Source of the DNA: Mercenaria mercenaria
Taxonomy: Eukaryota; Mollusca; Bivalvia; Venerida; Veneridae
NCBI RefSeq assembly: GCF_021730395.1
Contig: NC_069366.1
Span: 63,369,001 to 63,433,000, forward strand
Length of the DNA: 64,000 nucleotides
Direction: 5' to 3'
Under the pieces are notes generated by a model, which worked only from the letters and a program-made list of their open reading frames with translations, did not search any database and was not told the origin of the DNA. The number at the start of each line of letters is the position of its first letter. Positions within the stretch are counted from its first letter, which is position 1. Below are positions 12,091 through 22,389 of the stretch, in pieces. The translations under genes were made by a program, and so were the position numbers.

Positions 12091-12737
12091 CACTTTGTTA
12101 GTTTGTTATATTTTAATTCCCAGAGTCAAAATCTTTTCAGTTATTTTATGAGCATATCCGATGCGTAAGAAATGAAAATATAACAAAACAAAAAAAAGAA
12201 ACGAAATGTATTGGAAATATTTGTGTAATGAAACGATTATTGACATAAAATGAATTACATATAGCGTATGTTGTTTTTTTGGTGTGAAATTTATGCAGGT
12301 AGTCGTATGTTATATAAAACTTTAAAAATCTCCTCTGAAACCGCTTGCCAGATTTGTAAATAATTCTACTGAAATGCCCCTTGAGCTTGGGTGACCCTTT
12401 AGCGAATTTCATAAGCTATGTTAACATGACAATCAAGGAGATGGCTAGTTTTTCTCTATATAGGTTATATGGAAAACCTTAGAAATGTTCTTCTTTGACA
12501 TTCTAGTCCGAATGTTTTAAATAATTTGACAAAAATGATCACTATTTAGTCCTCTGCCGAACTAATTTAAGCCAGCTGTGATGTCTCTCTTTAGAATTCT
12601 GTGCATGTATCATAAATTATTGTAAATGTTCAATTTTGAAATAGCAAATTTTCTGCTTTTGTACAAATCTTGAGAATTTTTCTCTAGATTCAGTGATATT
12701 ATATTGTTAAGAACATTTCAAAACTTAACCAAACAAG
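12091..12737. other. AT-rich DNA upstream of the Derlin-like exons
   Basis: I looked here for the missing Derlin exons encoding the conserved ADYLFMLLFNW and IWRPIT regions and found neither. No repeat is obvious. Confidence 0.4.
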
Positions 12738-12767
12738 ATGTATGCGCTTTGCTGTTTTGGTTTTAAG
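12738..12767 (+). CDS. Possible novel first coding exon of the Derlin-like gene
   Basis: ATG opens a 10-codon frame, MYALCCFGFK, ending AAG followed by GTGAGT, an excellent donor. The phase (0) matches the acceptor of the next Derlin exon at 13310, giving MYALCCFGFK-VLMEQMIL without a break. No polypyrimidine acceptor precedes it, consistent with a first exon. It does not match the Derlin residues expected here, so this is either a replacement start or coincidence. Confidence 0.3.
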
Positions 12768-15700
12768 GTGAGTAGTAACCTTTCCTTTCTTTTTTATGTA
12801 TTTCAATTTTTAAGGGTGTAATATCAACGATATACATAATAGCTGGATATTGTGTTGATCTCTGTGTGGTATGAAATTATTTTTCATTTCATTTTTGCAT
12901 TTCTATTTTTTTAAGGAGTACACTTTCAGATGTAATGTCGAAAGATTGGACATATAAAAAGCGCTTTCATTATTAAACATTAATCGTAAACAAACAAAAA
13001 ATCATTTCACTTCCATGCGTAATGTCAAAATCTTTAAAATTTAAAAAATACCCCTTATTAGATATCAGTTGTAGATAAATGTTTAGAAAGATGATTCTGT
13101 GAGGGCTGAGCTCAATTTTTTCTCTTTCAAATGCAGTTTATAAATTATGTCTATAGCCTTTGATATATGATAGTCTCGTATAGTAGTAAAAGTTTGTGTA
13201 AATAAAGCAGAATTTTCTTATACTTAAATTTTCAAGTCCTTATTGTTATTGGAATATATTGTACATCTTACTGTTCAGTTAGACTGTACAAAAAAACCAA
13301 CCATTTTAGGTATTGATGGAACAAATGATTTTGAGCGTGCTATATGTCTGGTGCCAGATCAACAGAGATGAGATTATAGAATTCTGGCTTGGCACAAGGT
13401 TTAAGGTAAGAATTTTCTGATTTCACAATTATGTATCCGTAATATTTTATACTGTGTAAATGATTTTTAATTTCAAATATATTTTTTACGAGAAAAGTTC
13501 TGATTTGACCATATAAGGCCTCCTTACGTGAGTGATTAAGGTCGCTGGCTTTGAATCACTTTGAAACACTTACTTTCCACGAGTTCGGATTTGAAACCCC
13601 ACAAAGGACGTATAGTAAGAGCTGTGTCGTGTAAAGATGCCACCCAGCTGACAGAATTTCAATGGCTGCCCGAGCTTGCGGTAATGTTAGGAGGCCTTTG
13701 ATAATGTCTGAACGGCCAACTTGGTCCTCATCCACCAATGGCTTAACTTCCAGTACAGGGACCAGAAATGTCTATCATGCACCAGATTGTTAAGCAGGAC
13801 CAACCTTTTCAAAACAAAAAATGTTCCCATGGAAAAACTCTTTTGAACTATATATGATTTTACTGTTTTCATGGCAATCGTTCTTTTTTAGAAAGGACAA
13901 CCGTATCATATCTTGGTTAGTTTAAGTGATAAGATAACAAAAATGTACTCAAAAATAAGTCGAGAAACTGGCCTTTTATTAACAATATTTTATGTTAATT
14001 AAGTCATTTGCATATTCATGAATATTAACGAGAATGTTATAAAATGAATTTTTCAATCAATTAGATATACCAACATATTGCTTTATCTAAACTGTTTGGG
14101 GTAACTTTTCAGATATTTTTCTTCTGTTAACTCAGAAATTGCCTAAAATATATACTACAAATTCTATGTAACTAATATAGTAGATGAAGTTGAATAAAAC
14201 ACGCAGTATTACTTGTTCAGTCATATGATCATAAATTTTGTACATGCAGGCATTCCTGTGAGTGAAAAGCAAGTTTTGTAAAAAGTGTTATTTTTCATTT
14301 CAAAAGTAGTAATAGGAAATACAATGTAGTGGGAAATATACAAAAACCAACCAGGTTATCCACCATGGTGTCTTGAGATAAATACCCGGTATCCATTGTG
14401 TCTGAAGTCATTCGACCTCCACCTCTTTTTAAATTGAGAAGTTAGCACATACTTTTGGAGAGCTGATTAGTACTGGTATGAACACTGGTTATGTTAATGT
14501 TAACATGACTGAATTTCTGTTGCAAAGCGGTGTTAAACCAAAAAATATATAAACAAGTATGTAAAGTAAGACCTTCAGATTTAAAACTATTGCCAGGTTG
14601 TCGAAACTCTGATCTTTTAGGAATAAAAAAAGATATAAGGAATATGTTTGATAGATACGAAATGAAAAAGACTATTGCAATCATTTTGAAACATTTAAAA
14701 GCATGACAGCACTAATTATTATTTTGATATTTGAAGTTGTAAAGACAATGACTAAACTGTACTATGTAGTGAAGTATTCCTAGATATACTGGAACATTAA
14801 GAGACGCACTAACAGAAACTTTGTATCAACCGTAATAAATAAAGATTGAATATCATTTAAATTAAGTATCAAAGGCTATGAAGAAGGCATGGCCTCTGTT
14901 TGTCAAAATTCCAAACTGTAGTAAGAGACTTTCGAGCAAATGATACAATTGCTGAAGAATCAACGTTTATTTAAATGTTATTCATTAAACGGAAATCGAT
15001 GGTTTTTTTTCTTTTTCTTCTCCTTTGTTAATTGCTTTCCATTTTATAAAATATAGGTTTTAGAGAAACACCTTATTCACAACAGCTAACCAACAAGTGA
15101 GCAAATATGCTACAGTAGGTGACATTAAGTGAAGTATCGTAAGTCACATCTTAAGGTAGCTCTGCACGTTCGATAAACCGGAAGTGATGGCGTAACGTCA
15201 TTTATTCGGAAAATGGATTCGGAAATGGAACTATTGTTTATCTCTTCTTGCTTGTTAGTTTTTGTTTAGTGATGTTGTTCAAAAGTGAATATTTTATTAA
15301 TATCACTATGTTCTAAAAGTTTGAACAAATAATTGATTTCTCTTTACTGATAACAATGATTTCAATGTTTTCCTACATATTTCAAATACAACAAAATACA
15401 GTAGTAACGTGTTTTAAAGCGCCGTTACGAAACAAATCGTATTGCGTGAGGAGTATGAAACAAGACTGTTTTGTAATAAGAGGTTAATATACGACTGGGT
15501 TGTGCCATTATGGCCAGAAGGCACAACCGGCCGTTTATTGACCTTTTTATTCATAATATACGTTCGCTTCATATTTATCTTGGTATTTTCATTTCACATA
15601 TTTTCCAAAAATTTAAAAGCATTATTTGTCTTGCTTTTTATCAACAATGCCATCAATATTTGACAATTGATCTGAAATTGATTCAGCGCCCTTTCAATCG

Positions 15701-18700
15701 CCATAATAACGTTGCTACATGACGTCAACATCAGAACGCGCTGACGTTCCGGTTACCCAGGGCCATTATGATTATGGTGCGTGAGGCGCACTGCACCATT
15801 ATGGATTCGTCAACAGAGGCCATTATGACCGTTTTACACGGCTTTTTTGTTACTATTTATAGTAACGTATATAATAAGAGTATTTAATAACTTGACAACA
15901 GAATACTCCTATACTGTTGTTGTCAGTACAAGATATTTCCAAAGAATATAGTTCACATAATCGTTATATTGTTGATAACAACTGAGCATACCATTTCATT
16001 CAGTTTTAGTGATATCTCGTTTCCTGAGACGTTGGTTGTGGCACATGTTCATTTTATGCAAATTAGCTAAGCGTGACTATTTGTGAGTAAAAAATATTTA
16101 CTATTCAGAGTAACAAAATAATATTTTAGAAAACATCGAGAGGCTTTCACAGCGGATCAAAGCTTTTGGTACAGTTAGTTAAATAGACTGACAACTTAGA
16201 TTTTTTTAAAAAAAAAATTGTCACTTTGTAACCTTCTCATTAATATTTATGAATATGCAAATTAGTAAATTGAAAAAAGAATAATACTGCTTATAAAAGG
16301 CAAATAACTCAGCTCCAATTTAATACCATTTCATTACCAAAACTGACGAAGATTTATTATCACATATGTTTCATTTCCAAAAATGAACGATTGCCATGGA
16401 AACAATGAAATCATATGTTGTTCAAAAGAGCTTTTTTATGGGAACATATTTTGGTTTGAAAGAGCTGGTCCTGCCAAACAATGTGGTACCTATGAAAAAA
16501 GTCTCAAGGGTGTGGGGTACATGGTAGACGTAGTCTGACCCCCACCTATTATTGCCATATATAAATTGTTGGCATGAATTTTGCCATATGTGAATGATTG
16601 GCGTGACTTAATGTAAATTGTTGATGTGACTTTTTGTCACATGTAAATGGTTGGCGTGAATTATTGCCACATGTTAATTGTTGGCGTGACTTTTTGCCAT
16701 ATGTAAATGGTTGACGCGACTTATTGTCAAATGCATGTGACTTTTTTCTATATTAAATGAGTTGGCATGACTTTTTGCCACATTTAAATGGCTACCGTGA
16801 CTTATTGCCATATACAAATTGTTGGCGTGACTTTTGGCCACATGCAAATTGTTGGCTTGACATTTTTCCAAATGAAAATAATTGGCTTGACTTATTGCCA
16901 CACGTAGATTGTTGTTGTGACTTATTACCATATGTTAATTGTTGGCATGATCAAAAATTAGAAATAATAAGTTCCCAAACGTGGTTTATCGTAGAATAAC
17001 CCGAGTTTTGAGTTCTTATGCGTAAGAATATATCACGAAGGCCGTAGGCCTGAGTGATATATTGTTTCGCATAAGAACGACATACTAATATCAACAGTGT
17101 TAGAAAAAGTGGTAACTACTTAACACGACATACTAATATCAACAGTGTTAGAAAAAGTGGTAACTACTTTTTACGACCGTGCTACGCACCTGAATTGGAT
17201 GACGTCATTGCACGCGAGTGGTTTATTGCAGAATAACCCGAGATAGATTTTGCTCTACATGTATGTAGGTTATTTGCTGGTCGTGTTAGAATCAAGATTT
17301 GACTATGCAATAATTATTGAGGCTGATCATGTAGTTATTGAGGCACAGTGTGAGTTGCTGCGTCAGTCTCTATTCCACCAGCCGAGGACAAGCACTGATC
17401 AGAATAAGCAGTACTCAAGATATCTTACTATTTTGTGAGGGCTTCTCCCTTTTTTATAATCATTGTAAAAGTTAAATTACAGGGGTTCTCATGTTTATTC
17501 ATTCACAGGCAATGTGCTTGCCATGGATATATGTAACATTCGACATTATTGTTGATCATAGGTAAGTAGGCAGTTTTTTTTTGTTTTTTTTTTTTTTGTT
17601 TGTTTTTTTTTTTTCAGAACAGATTCTTTTTCTTATATATAACATAACATCTCAATGTTTCACCCTCTGAAAATGCTCCCATGAAAATTGCCGTTTAGCA
17701 ATTACGCGTATGTAGACATTTTCTCAATGAATAAATTATAACCTGAAAATTCACAACGAATAGGGTCTAGATCTTTTCTCAGTACAATACGCAATAAAAC
17801 TAAGCCTAAAATATAACTGCCATATCCTCATATACGATTCATTATACCAGATTTCATCAAGAGCATAGAACTACATTTTGGACTACACATGTTACACTGG
17901 GTAGTCATTTCCTATTCCGTGTAATCAGTTCTTTAAGCCAGTTCTGCACGTTTGATTAATCAGACGTGATTGCGTAACGTCAGTTATCTGGCCTAAGACC
18001 ACAGTTATTTTTACTATATGTTCTATATAGGCACTGGACACTATAGCAATTTTGCATGCATTCCAACCCCTATAAAAATACCTGAACTCAACAGAACTAT
18101 CCAAGAGAAAAAATTCCAGCCACAGTAAACATTGGGTTGACCGGCTCTTTTTTCCACCATTTTGAACCAAATCACATGCGTATGAAGAATACTCTCTAGA
18201 TGGCCGCAAACAGGCAAAACAGGCCTTATCAAAAAGTCATGTTATGCATATTCTGACATTTTCATTCTGTCAAATTGTACATGTACCTACTATTTCATAT
18301 CTCCTCTATTAAATCATGCCATTTATTGCAGGTCTTTCACTCAAAAATTCACCAATATTCACCATCAAACAGAGGAACTATTTTCCGCGTAACCACTTCC
18401 GTATTGTGGTCAACCAAGGGCAAATAACTGTGGTCTTGTGCCTATTTATCCGGAAAACCTAGAATAATGCCTAGTAGCCGTTATACCGGTAATATATCTG
18501 TCATATCACGTGTATTCAGTGTTATACAGGCCATGCAACTGTCTTTCTCAAAGTTGATTTTGATAATGGATGGGTTTGTTGTAGTAAATTCAATATAGTA
18601 ACAAAAATAGCTGCAATTAAGGACTCCAGTTGATATTTGGCGAATTCGGACAAAATAAGCTGAAGGATCTATACATTCTATTTTGTCAAATGACTGAATG

Positions 18701-20442
18701 AAAAGTTTCATTAAACTCTACATCATGGAACTTTTTCTATTCGCCAAAATGTCACAAAAAAAATGTTATTTTCCCCCATAGAAACCCATTATAAAATTGA
18801 CCGGAGGATCAATCTTACAAAATATCAGACACACGGTCCAATCTTTAATATTTGCTGAATCCGATGCTTTGAAAAAATATGGTTTAATAATAAAGTTCTA
18901 CATTGTAGAACAATATTTGTTTCAAACATGCAGATCTACTTTAAAGCCGTTGTATTAACTAGACAAATTATGGCGACCTCCAGGAGCATTTACTAAGTGT
19001 GATAGCGCATTTAGGTCGCAACACTTTTGGGGTTGCTTTAAAAATCAATACAATCTCCTTTAAAATTATAATTTGTTTATTTCTATCATTTACCAATATT
19101 TCAAACCTTTTATTATTCACTATAATTATTTTTACAGTTTATTTAATAAAAACAGATGTTCGATGATTTACATAAAACTATAAAATGACACGTTTCCCTG
19201 ACACATTATTTCAGGAGTCCCGTGATAGCGCTAAGTGGTGTCATAGTTGGCCATGTGTATTTCTTCCTCATGTTCAAATATCCACTGGACTTCGGAGGAG
19301 TGAGACTGCTCTACGCGCCACGAATTCTGTAATTTCCTTTTTCACAGTATAAATGTTGCAGGTTTAAATGCCCTATTGTGTCTTGACTTATACTACCTCT
19401 TAAGACATCAGGGTCAAGGGGTATAAATTTGAATTTAGAGACAAGCCTCAGAATGCTGATTTACCATGGTTATTTCAGATTTTAATAATGAGGTGTTGGG
19501 GGATTTGAGACTCAGTTAGTCAGTGTAAGTTTAATTACGGTCCATTCCCCCTTTCAGACACAATGAAGCATAACTGCCACGTATAGACAGCAAGTTTTGA
19601 GACTGGTCTCCTAATTAAGTTTTATACATTTGGGACCTGTCTTTCTCAAGGAAGCAGAAAGGGGAAATATTCTGATGATTTTTCTTAGATTTCATTTAAA
19701 AAATGTAGCTGTATATGTGGGGACCAAGTTATATCAGAAAAGTATCGTTGATTTTACTCCTGTGTTTTCAAAGTTTTAGGATATAAGAACCAAAAATGAA
19801 ACATTATTGTATATGTTAGTGTATCTGTTGATGCTTTTTATCGCTACAAACTTACCATAGCATTATATCAGGGGGAAAGTCCCCACCCTCCGGCCATTAG
19901 CGAAACCATTGACAACTAAATAAATAAAACAAAAAGAAAACCCATTAAAGAGGTTGAGATTCAAAGTTGTCAGAAAATTTGATACAGATGCTTGCTACAC
20001 TTAATTTACTAAACCTACATGTTTGAGAGTTCGAATTCAAATTTGTGAATGTGTATAGCTACTTAAATATTTGAAAATTTTATTTTTTGGAATTCCGACA
20101 CCCCATAAAGAATGATATTACAGAGTAGTCGTTCGTGACCTCACTTATGAAGCGGAAGTGAAAGAACGATAGCTCTGTATGGGGTATTACCATAGATGTA
20201 TAAATTCTCGAACTCGAGTATCATTTTTTATATTAGATAACTTTCGATGACCTGAAGTTTATTTCACTAAAAGATTACATTTATACATTACTTATCATCA
20301 TTATTTCAGTTACAAATATTTCCCAAACCGAAGAGAAAGGATGGCATGGTTTGGACAAGCCCCAGCCAGTCTACGACGCTCAAGTGATGACCAGGATGAA
20401 CACAGGTGGGGCGGCCGTGGCCATATTCTTGGAGGAAACTAG
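12738..20442 (+). CDS. DERL1: Derlin-1-like ER-associated degradation protein, C-terminal half
   Basis: Derlins are ER-membrane rhomboid pseudoproteases that help move misfolded proteins to the cytosol for p97/VCP and proteasome degradation. Four exons (13310-13405, 17509-17561, 19215-19328, 20310-20442) join in phase with consensus AG/GT sites into 131 residues. These include SVLYVWCQINRD, FWLGTRFKAM, GHVYFFLMFKYPLDFGG and LYKYFPNRR, which align with the last four coding exons of vertebrate DERL1. The C-terminus HRWGGRGHILGGN fits the SHP-box consensus (F/W)xGxGxxL for p97 binding. The exons for the N-terminal ~120 residues were not found. A 30-nt ATG exon (12738-12767) could supply a novel start. 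The loop after CLPW and the RRERMAWFG stretch differ from typical Derlin-1 (RRGGVSGFG), suggesting a divergent paralog. I am confident of the family, but not that the gene is complete or functional. Confidence 0.85.
13310..13405 (+). CDS. DERL1: Derlin-like exon (equivalent of DERL1 exon 4)
   Basis: A TTTTAG acceptor precedes 96 nt (32 codons) followed by GTAAGA. It encodes VLMEQMILSVLYVWCQINRD and then EIIEFWLGTRFK. Human Derlin-1 has LLMIPLIMSVLYVWAQLNRD and FWFGTRFKA at the same place. This covers a transmembrane segment and the conserved FWFGTRFKA-type loop. Confidence 0.9.
13517..13690 (+). mobile_element. tRNA-derived SINE, degraded
   Basis: The head GGCCTCCTTACGTGAGTGAT followed by TAAGGTCGCTGGCTTTGAATC resembles the tRNA-related head of a common molluscan SINE (GGCCTCCGTGGCCGAGTGGT). 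A decayed B-box (GAGTTCGGATTTGAAACC) follows at about 13580. The body trails off near 13690. It sits in the intron after the first recognised Derlin exon. Confidence 0.55.
13790..14060 (+). repeat. Intronic dispersed repeat, arm 1 of an inverted pair
   Basis: It matches the reverse complement of 16205-16480. Shared blocks in order: GCAGGACCA, AATGTTCCCAT, CTCTTTTGAAC, ATATGATTT, CATGGCAATCGTTC, TTTGCATATTCAT(A/G)AATATTAA. The arms are 2.1 kb apart within one Derlin intron and could fold on each other in the transcript. Confidence 0.7.
15150..15235 (+). repeat. Dispersed repeat 'CTCTGCACGTTCGATAAACC', copy 1
   Basis: It shares AAGNNAGNTCTGCACGTTNGATNAA and TGATNGCGTAACGTCA with about 17930-17985 in the same intron region. 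I recognise this as a common type of bivalve dispersed sequence but cannot assign a family. Confidence 0.5.
15498..15528. repeat. Small hairpin
   Basis: Perfect 9-bp stem GGTTGTGCC / GGCACAACC around the loop ATTATGGCCAGAA. It lies in a GCCATTATG-rich intronic segment. Confidence 0.6.
15745..15832. repeat. GCCATTATG-rich palindromic cluster
   Basis: The words CCATTATG and its complement CATAATGG-like forms recur near 15703, 15763, 15773, 15796 and 15821. CATTATGATTATGGTGCG faces CGCACTGCACCATTATGG. Together with the hairpin at 15498 this may be one decayed palindromic element. Confidence 0.45.
16205..16480 (-). repeat. Intronic dispersed repeat, arm 2 of an inverted pair
   Basis: Reverse-complement partner of 13790-14060. 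The similarity extends on the outer side through GGCAGGACCAGCTCTTTC-type sequence, so the two are independent copies of one repeat family inserted in opposite directions. Confidence 0.7.
16550..16960 (+). repeat. Minisatellite, ~30-bp unit, about 13 copies
   Basis: The consensus is close to ATTGTTGGCGTGACTTATTG plus CCACATGTAA. Because the unit is a multiple of three, both strands carry open frames through it (+ 16757-16999 reads CWHDLLPHVN-like; - 16674-16931 reads NNLHVAKSHA-like). Both are by-products. It is intronic. Confidence 0.85.
16981..17243. repeat. Repeat bounded by GTGGTTTATNGNAGAATAAC, with a nested hairpin and a 47-bp duplication
   Basis: GTGGTTTATCGTAGAATAAC at 16981 and GTGGTTTATTGCAGAATAAC at 17219 bound the segment as direct repeats. 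Inside, GTTCTTATGCG...AATATATCAC (from 17012) pairs with GTGATATATTG...CGCATAAGAAC (to about 17077). A 47-bp unit containing CATACTAATATCAACAGTG is then tandemly duplicated almost exactly (about 17078-17171). Confidence 0.7.
17509..17561 (+). CDS. DERL1: Derlin-like exon (equivalent of DERL1 exon 5)
   Basis: A TTCACAG acceptor precedes 53 nt followed by GTAAGTAGG. It encodes AMCLPWIYVTFDIIVDH plus two bases. Human Derlin-1 has ACYLPWVILGFNYIIGGS here. The phase joins correctly at both sides. The DIIVDH loop is unlike the usual glycine-rich one. Confidence 0.88.
17575..17617 (+). repeat. Poly-T tract just inside the intron
   Basis: Runs of T interrupted by single G (and a GTTTG block) begin about 14 nt downstream of the exon's splice donor. 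Confidence 0.8.
17930..18470 (+). repeat. Dispersed repeat with inverted AAGACCACAGTTATTT blocks
   Basis: The left part (17930-18015) resembles 15150-15235. AAGACCACAGTTATTT at about 17995 faces its complement AAATAACTGTGGTCTT at about 18422. This suggests one ~0.5-kb element with inverted ends, lying in a Derlin intron. Confidence 0.5.
19215..19328 (+). CDS. DERL1: Derlin-like exon (equivalent of DERL1 exon 6)
   Basis: A TATTTCAG acceptor precedes 114 nt followed by GTAATT, a weaker donor. It encodes SPVIALSGVIVGHVYFFLMF and then KYPLDFGGVRLLYAPRIL. Human Derlin-1 has LVGHLYFFLMFRYPMDLGG and LSTPQFLYRW. This is the last membrane segment and the strongly conserved GHVYFF motif. Confidence 0.92.
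20100..20185. repeat. Imperfect palindrome bounded by ACCCCATA / TATGGGGT
   Basis: ACCCCATA...CAGAG at 20101 faces CTCTGTATGGGGT at about 20173, with further pairing around TCGTTC and GAACGA. It lies in the last Derlin intron and looks like a small MITE-like palindrome. Confidence 0.5.
20310..20442 (+). CDS. DERL1: Derlin-like last coding exon with SHP box
   Basis: A TTATTTCAG acceptor precedes 133 nt ending in TAG at 20440-20442. It encodes LYKYFPNRRERMAWFGQAPA, then SLRRSSDDQDEHRWGGRGHI and LGGN. The end matches the SHP box that recruits p97/VCP and resembles Drosophila Derlin-1 PWGRGMTLGRN. The cytosolic tail is shorter than in human Derlin-1. Confidence 0.9.
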
Positions 20443-20885
20443 ATACACTTTCATAAAATTTAGAATTTTGGGAAAACAACTTGGACAATTTTCCAGACTT
20501 TCGTCTAAATACTCAAATCCGCTTGTCCCCAGACTTAATGCAATTCTCCGGCGTCGGCGTCGTGTGTAGACACCTCGTTAACGATACTCGGCAAGCTCCT
20601 ATCTCACGACTGGATGAAACTTCATACAAACTTTCTTAAAGATATATCAACTGAATAACATAGGTTTCATAATTCTTGCTTCATTAGATGAAATTATGCC
20701 TCTTTTTGTACTTTGCATTTTTTTTTCAACAAAATTCAGTTCGCGATTGTCAGCAAGTTGGTATCTCTTGAATATATTTTGCTATTATCTGCTTTCATGT
20801 GAAAGGGAAAACATAGAAATACTGTTCATACAACTTTGCGCTCATTTTCCCATTAAGCAGACCAACCCCAATCACAATTTTAATT
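20443..20885 (+). other. Probable 3' untranslated region of the Derlin-like gene
   Basis: No other gene follows immediately. A polyadenylation-type AATAAA lies at 21001-21006, about 560 nt past the stop, just inside the C-rich repeat region. An earlier signal was not seen. Assignment as UTR is inference. Confidence 0.35.
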
Positions 20886-21345
20886 TCTTATGTTTCTTGA
20901 TATTGGCTTTTCCGTCGCCTGCCCATTCCCCACCCGCATCACTCACCCACTCGTCCCACACTACTCCAACTTTCATCCTACCCCTTCCCCGCCCCCACCA
21001 AATAAAATTACATTCTTGTGTATCTTCTTATCCTGTCACCACCCCCACAGACACTTACATTACCCCAACCCCAAACCACGCAACCTACTCTTTTTTTTTT
21101 TTTTAAATATATAGTTTCTTGTATTTCTTGATAATGTCTTCCTATTTCGCCACCCGCACTTTACCAACCCCCACCCCACCTCACCCCCTATCATTTTTAT
21201 ATATTTTCTTGTATTTCTTGATACCGTATCTGTTAGTATCCCATCCCATTACTATTCCATCACCGGCACATTTACCCACGCCGCTACACCCACACACTCC
21301 CAAAACAACCGCGCAAAATGTTTGTGATTTTTGATAATGTCTCTT
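20886..21345 (+). repeat. C-rich (CACCCC) low-complexity tandem repeat
   Basis: Blocks of CCCCACC-type pyrimidine-rich DNA alternate with TTGTATTTCTTGATA-like blocks near 20886, 21119, 21210 and 21325, suggesting a decayed ~90-100 bp tandem unit. The strand asymmetry is very strong (almost no G on +). Pro/Ser/Thr-rich frames here (20696-21106, 21119-21334) are low-complexity artefacts. Confidence 0.65.
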
Positions 21346-21474
21346 AGTATCTATTAGACCTAATGTGTTCAGTCATCTGTAATAAATGCATAATATAAAA
21401 GACTATAGAGTAAGAGAGGGACAGACACCAAGATAAAGAGGAAATAATCACAAGTTCGTCTTGAATGGGCTATA

Positions 21475-21720
21475 GATTGTGCTTTTCCGTCCGTCATTCC
21501 GTCCGTCTTTCTGTCTTACCATCATTCCCTCCCTCCGCACGTTTATGTCTGTTCCTTAACTCTGCCATCCATTTATGGAGTTTTGTACTACTTTGCAAAA
21601 AATGTTTCCCATAATAAGACGATATGTCGTGCGCAAAACCTAGGACCTACTGTAGCATAAAGTCAAGGTAACTCTTGAAAATCAAATTTCAACAGGGTTT
21701 TTTTCCTGTCTGTCAACCAT
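21475..21720 (+). mobile_element. Single-unit relative of the 165-bp repeat element
   Basis: TCCGTCCGTCATTCCGTCCG leads into a unit with CCTTAACTCTGCCATCCAT, CCCATAATAAGACGATATGT and TCGTGCGCAAAACC, clearly related to the array at 1976-2620. It fits a Helitron-like non-autonomous element reduced to about one repeat. Confidence 0.6.
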
Positions 21721-22142
21721 GCATCAGTAGGATAATTATCCATAAGCTATTGTCTTCGGCTCTGATCCTTTTATACATACATATATCTTTTGTACTGTAT
21801 ATATTGTAAACATTGTTTGAATTAAACCATGTCCATCAAGGGATATTTAATTTTACTTGGCACAAAATTTCCAGCTGATGTGTCATGTGGACCCAATTAA
21901 AAAGAACTGTCGGTGTATTTTCTTAATTAAGAATGCACAGCGCCTTATCGGTTACGAGAAAGGGAAAATGTTAAAAGGTCTTTAGTTTGTATTTTATTTA
22001 TTTTGAATATCAAAAATTCTTAGTTATCCTTTTTGTTGTAAAGTATTCAGAAGTTGTTCAGTGTGTTCTTCATTTTTAGACAAACATTTATTTTCTGAAA
22101 CTGTTACGGAAACCCATTTTAAAGATAAAAAATATTTCTTTC

Positions 22143-22385
22143 AAACACGCTTACGCTAAAATAACGTCACGTTAACGTGCGATGACGTCAATGTTTTTGT
22201 TGAGACCAAGAAACAGCACTACTATATTTTATATTAGAATCGAAATAATGTATAGCAAAATCGTTTTTTACCTAAATTGATACACTCATGACCGGTTATA
22301 CGTCGCTAGAATAATTCACTCGGCCTGCGCCCTCGTAAAATTATTCCGCGGACGTATAACCGCTTTCTGTGAATTAATAACGTTA
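22143..22385 (+). repeat. Dispersed repeat with a CRE-like GATGACGTCAATG block, copy 2
   Basis: Direct-orientation partner of 9724-9965, sharing CTTACGCTA, GTCACGTTAACGTNCGATG, ACGTCAATG and the CTCGGCCTGCGCCCTCGTAA-type block in order. The distal part carries GACGTATAACCG and its inverted match CGGTTATACGTC (about 22293 and 22349). Confidence 0.65.
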
Positions 22386-22389
22386 AATC

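Noticed and set aside
16674-16999. Periodic frames on both strands (80-85 codons)
   Set aside because: By-product of the 30-bp minisatellite.
20696-21334. Pro/Thr/His-rich frames (71-136 codons)
   Set aside because: Low-complexity translation of the CACCCC tract, with no start context or splice evidence.
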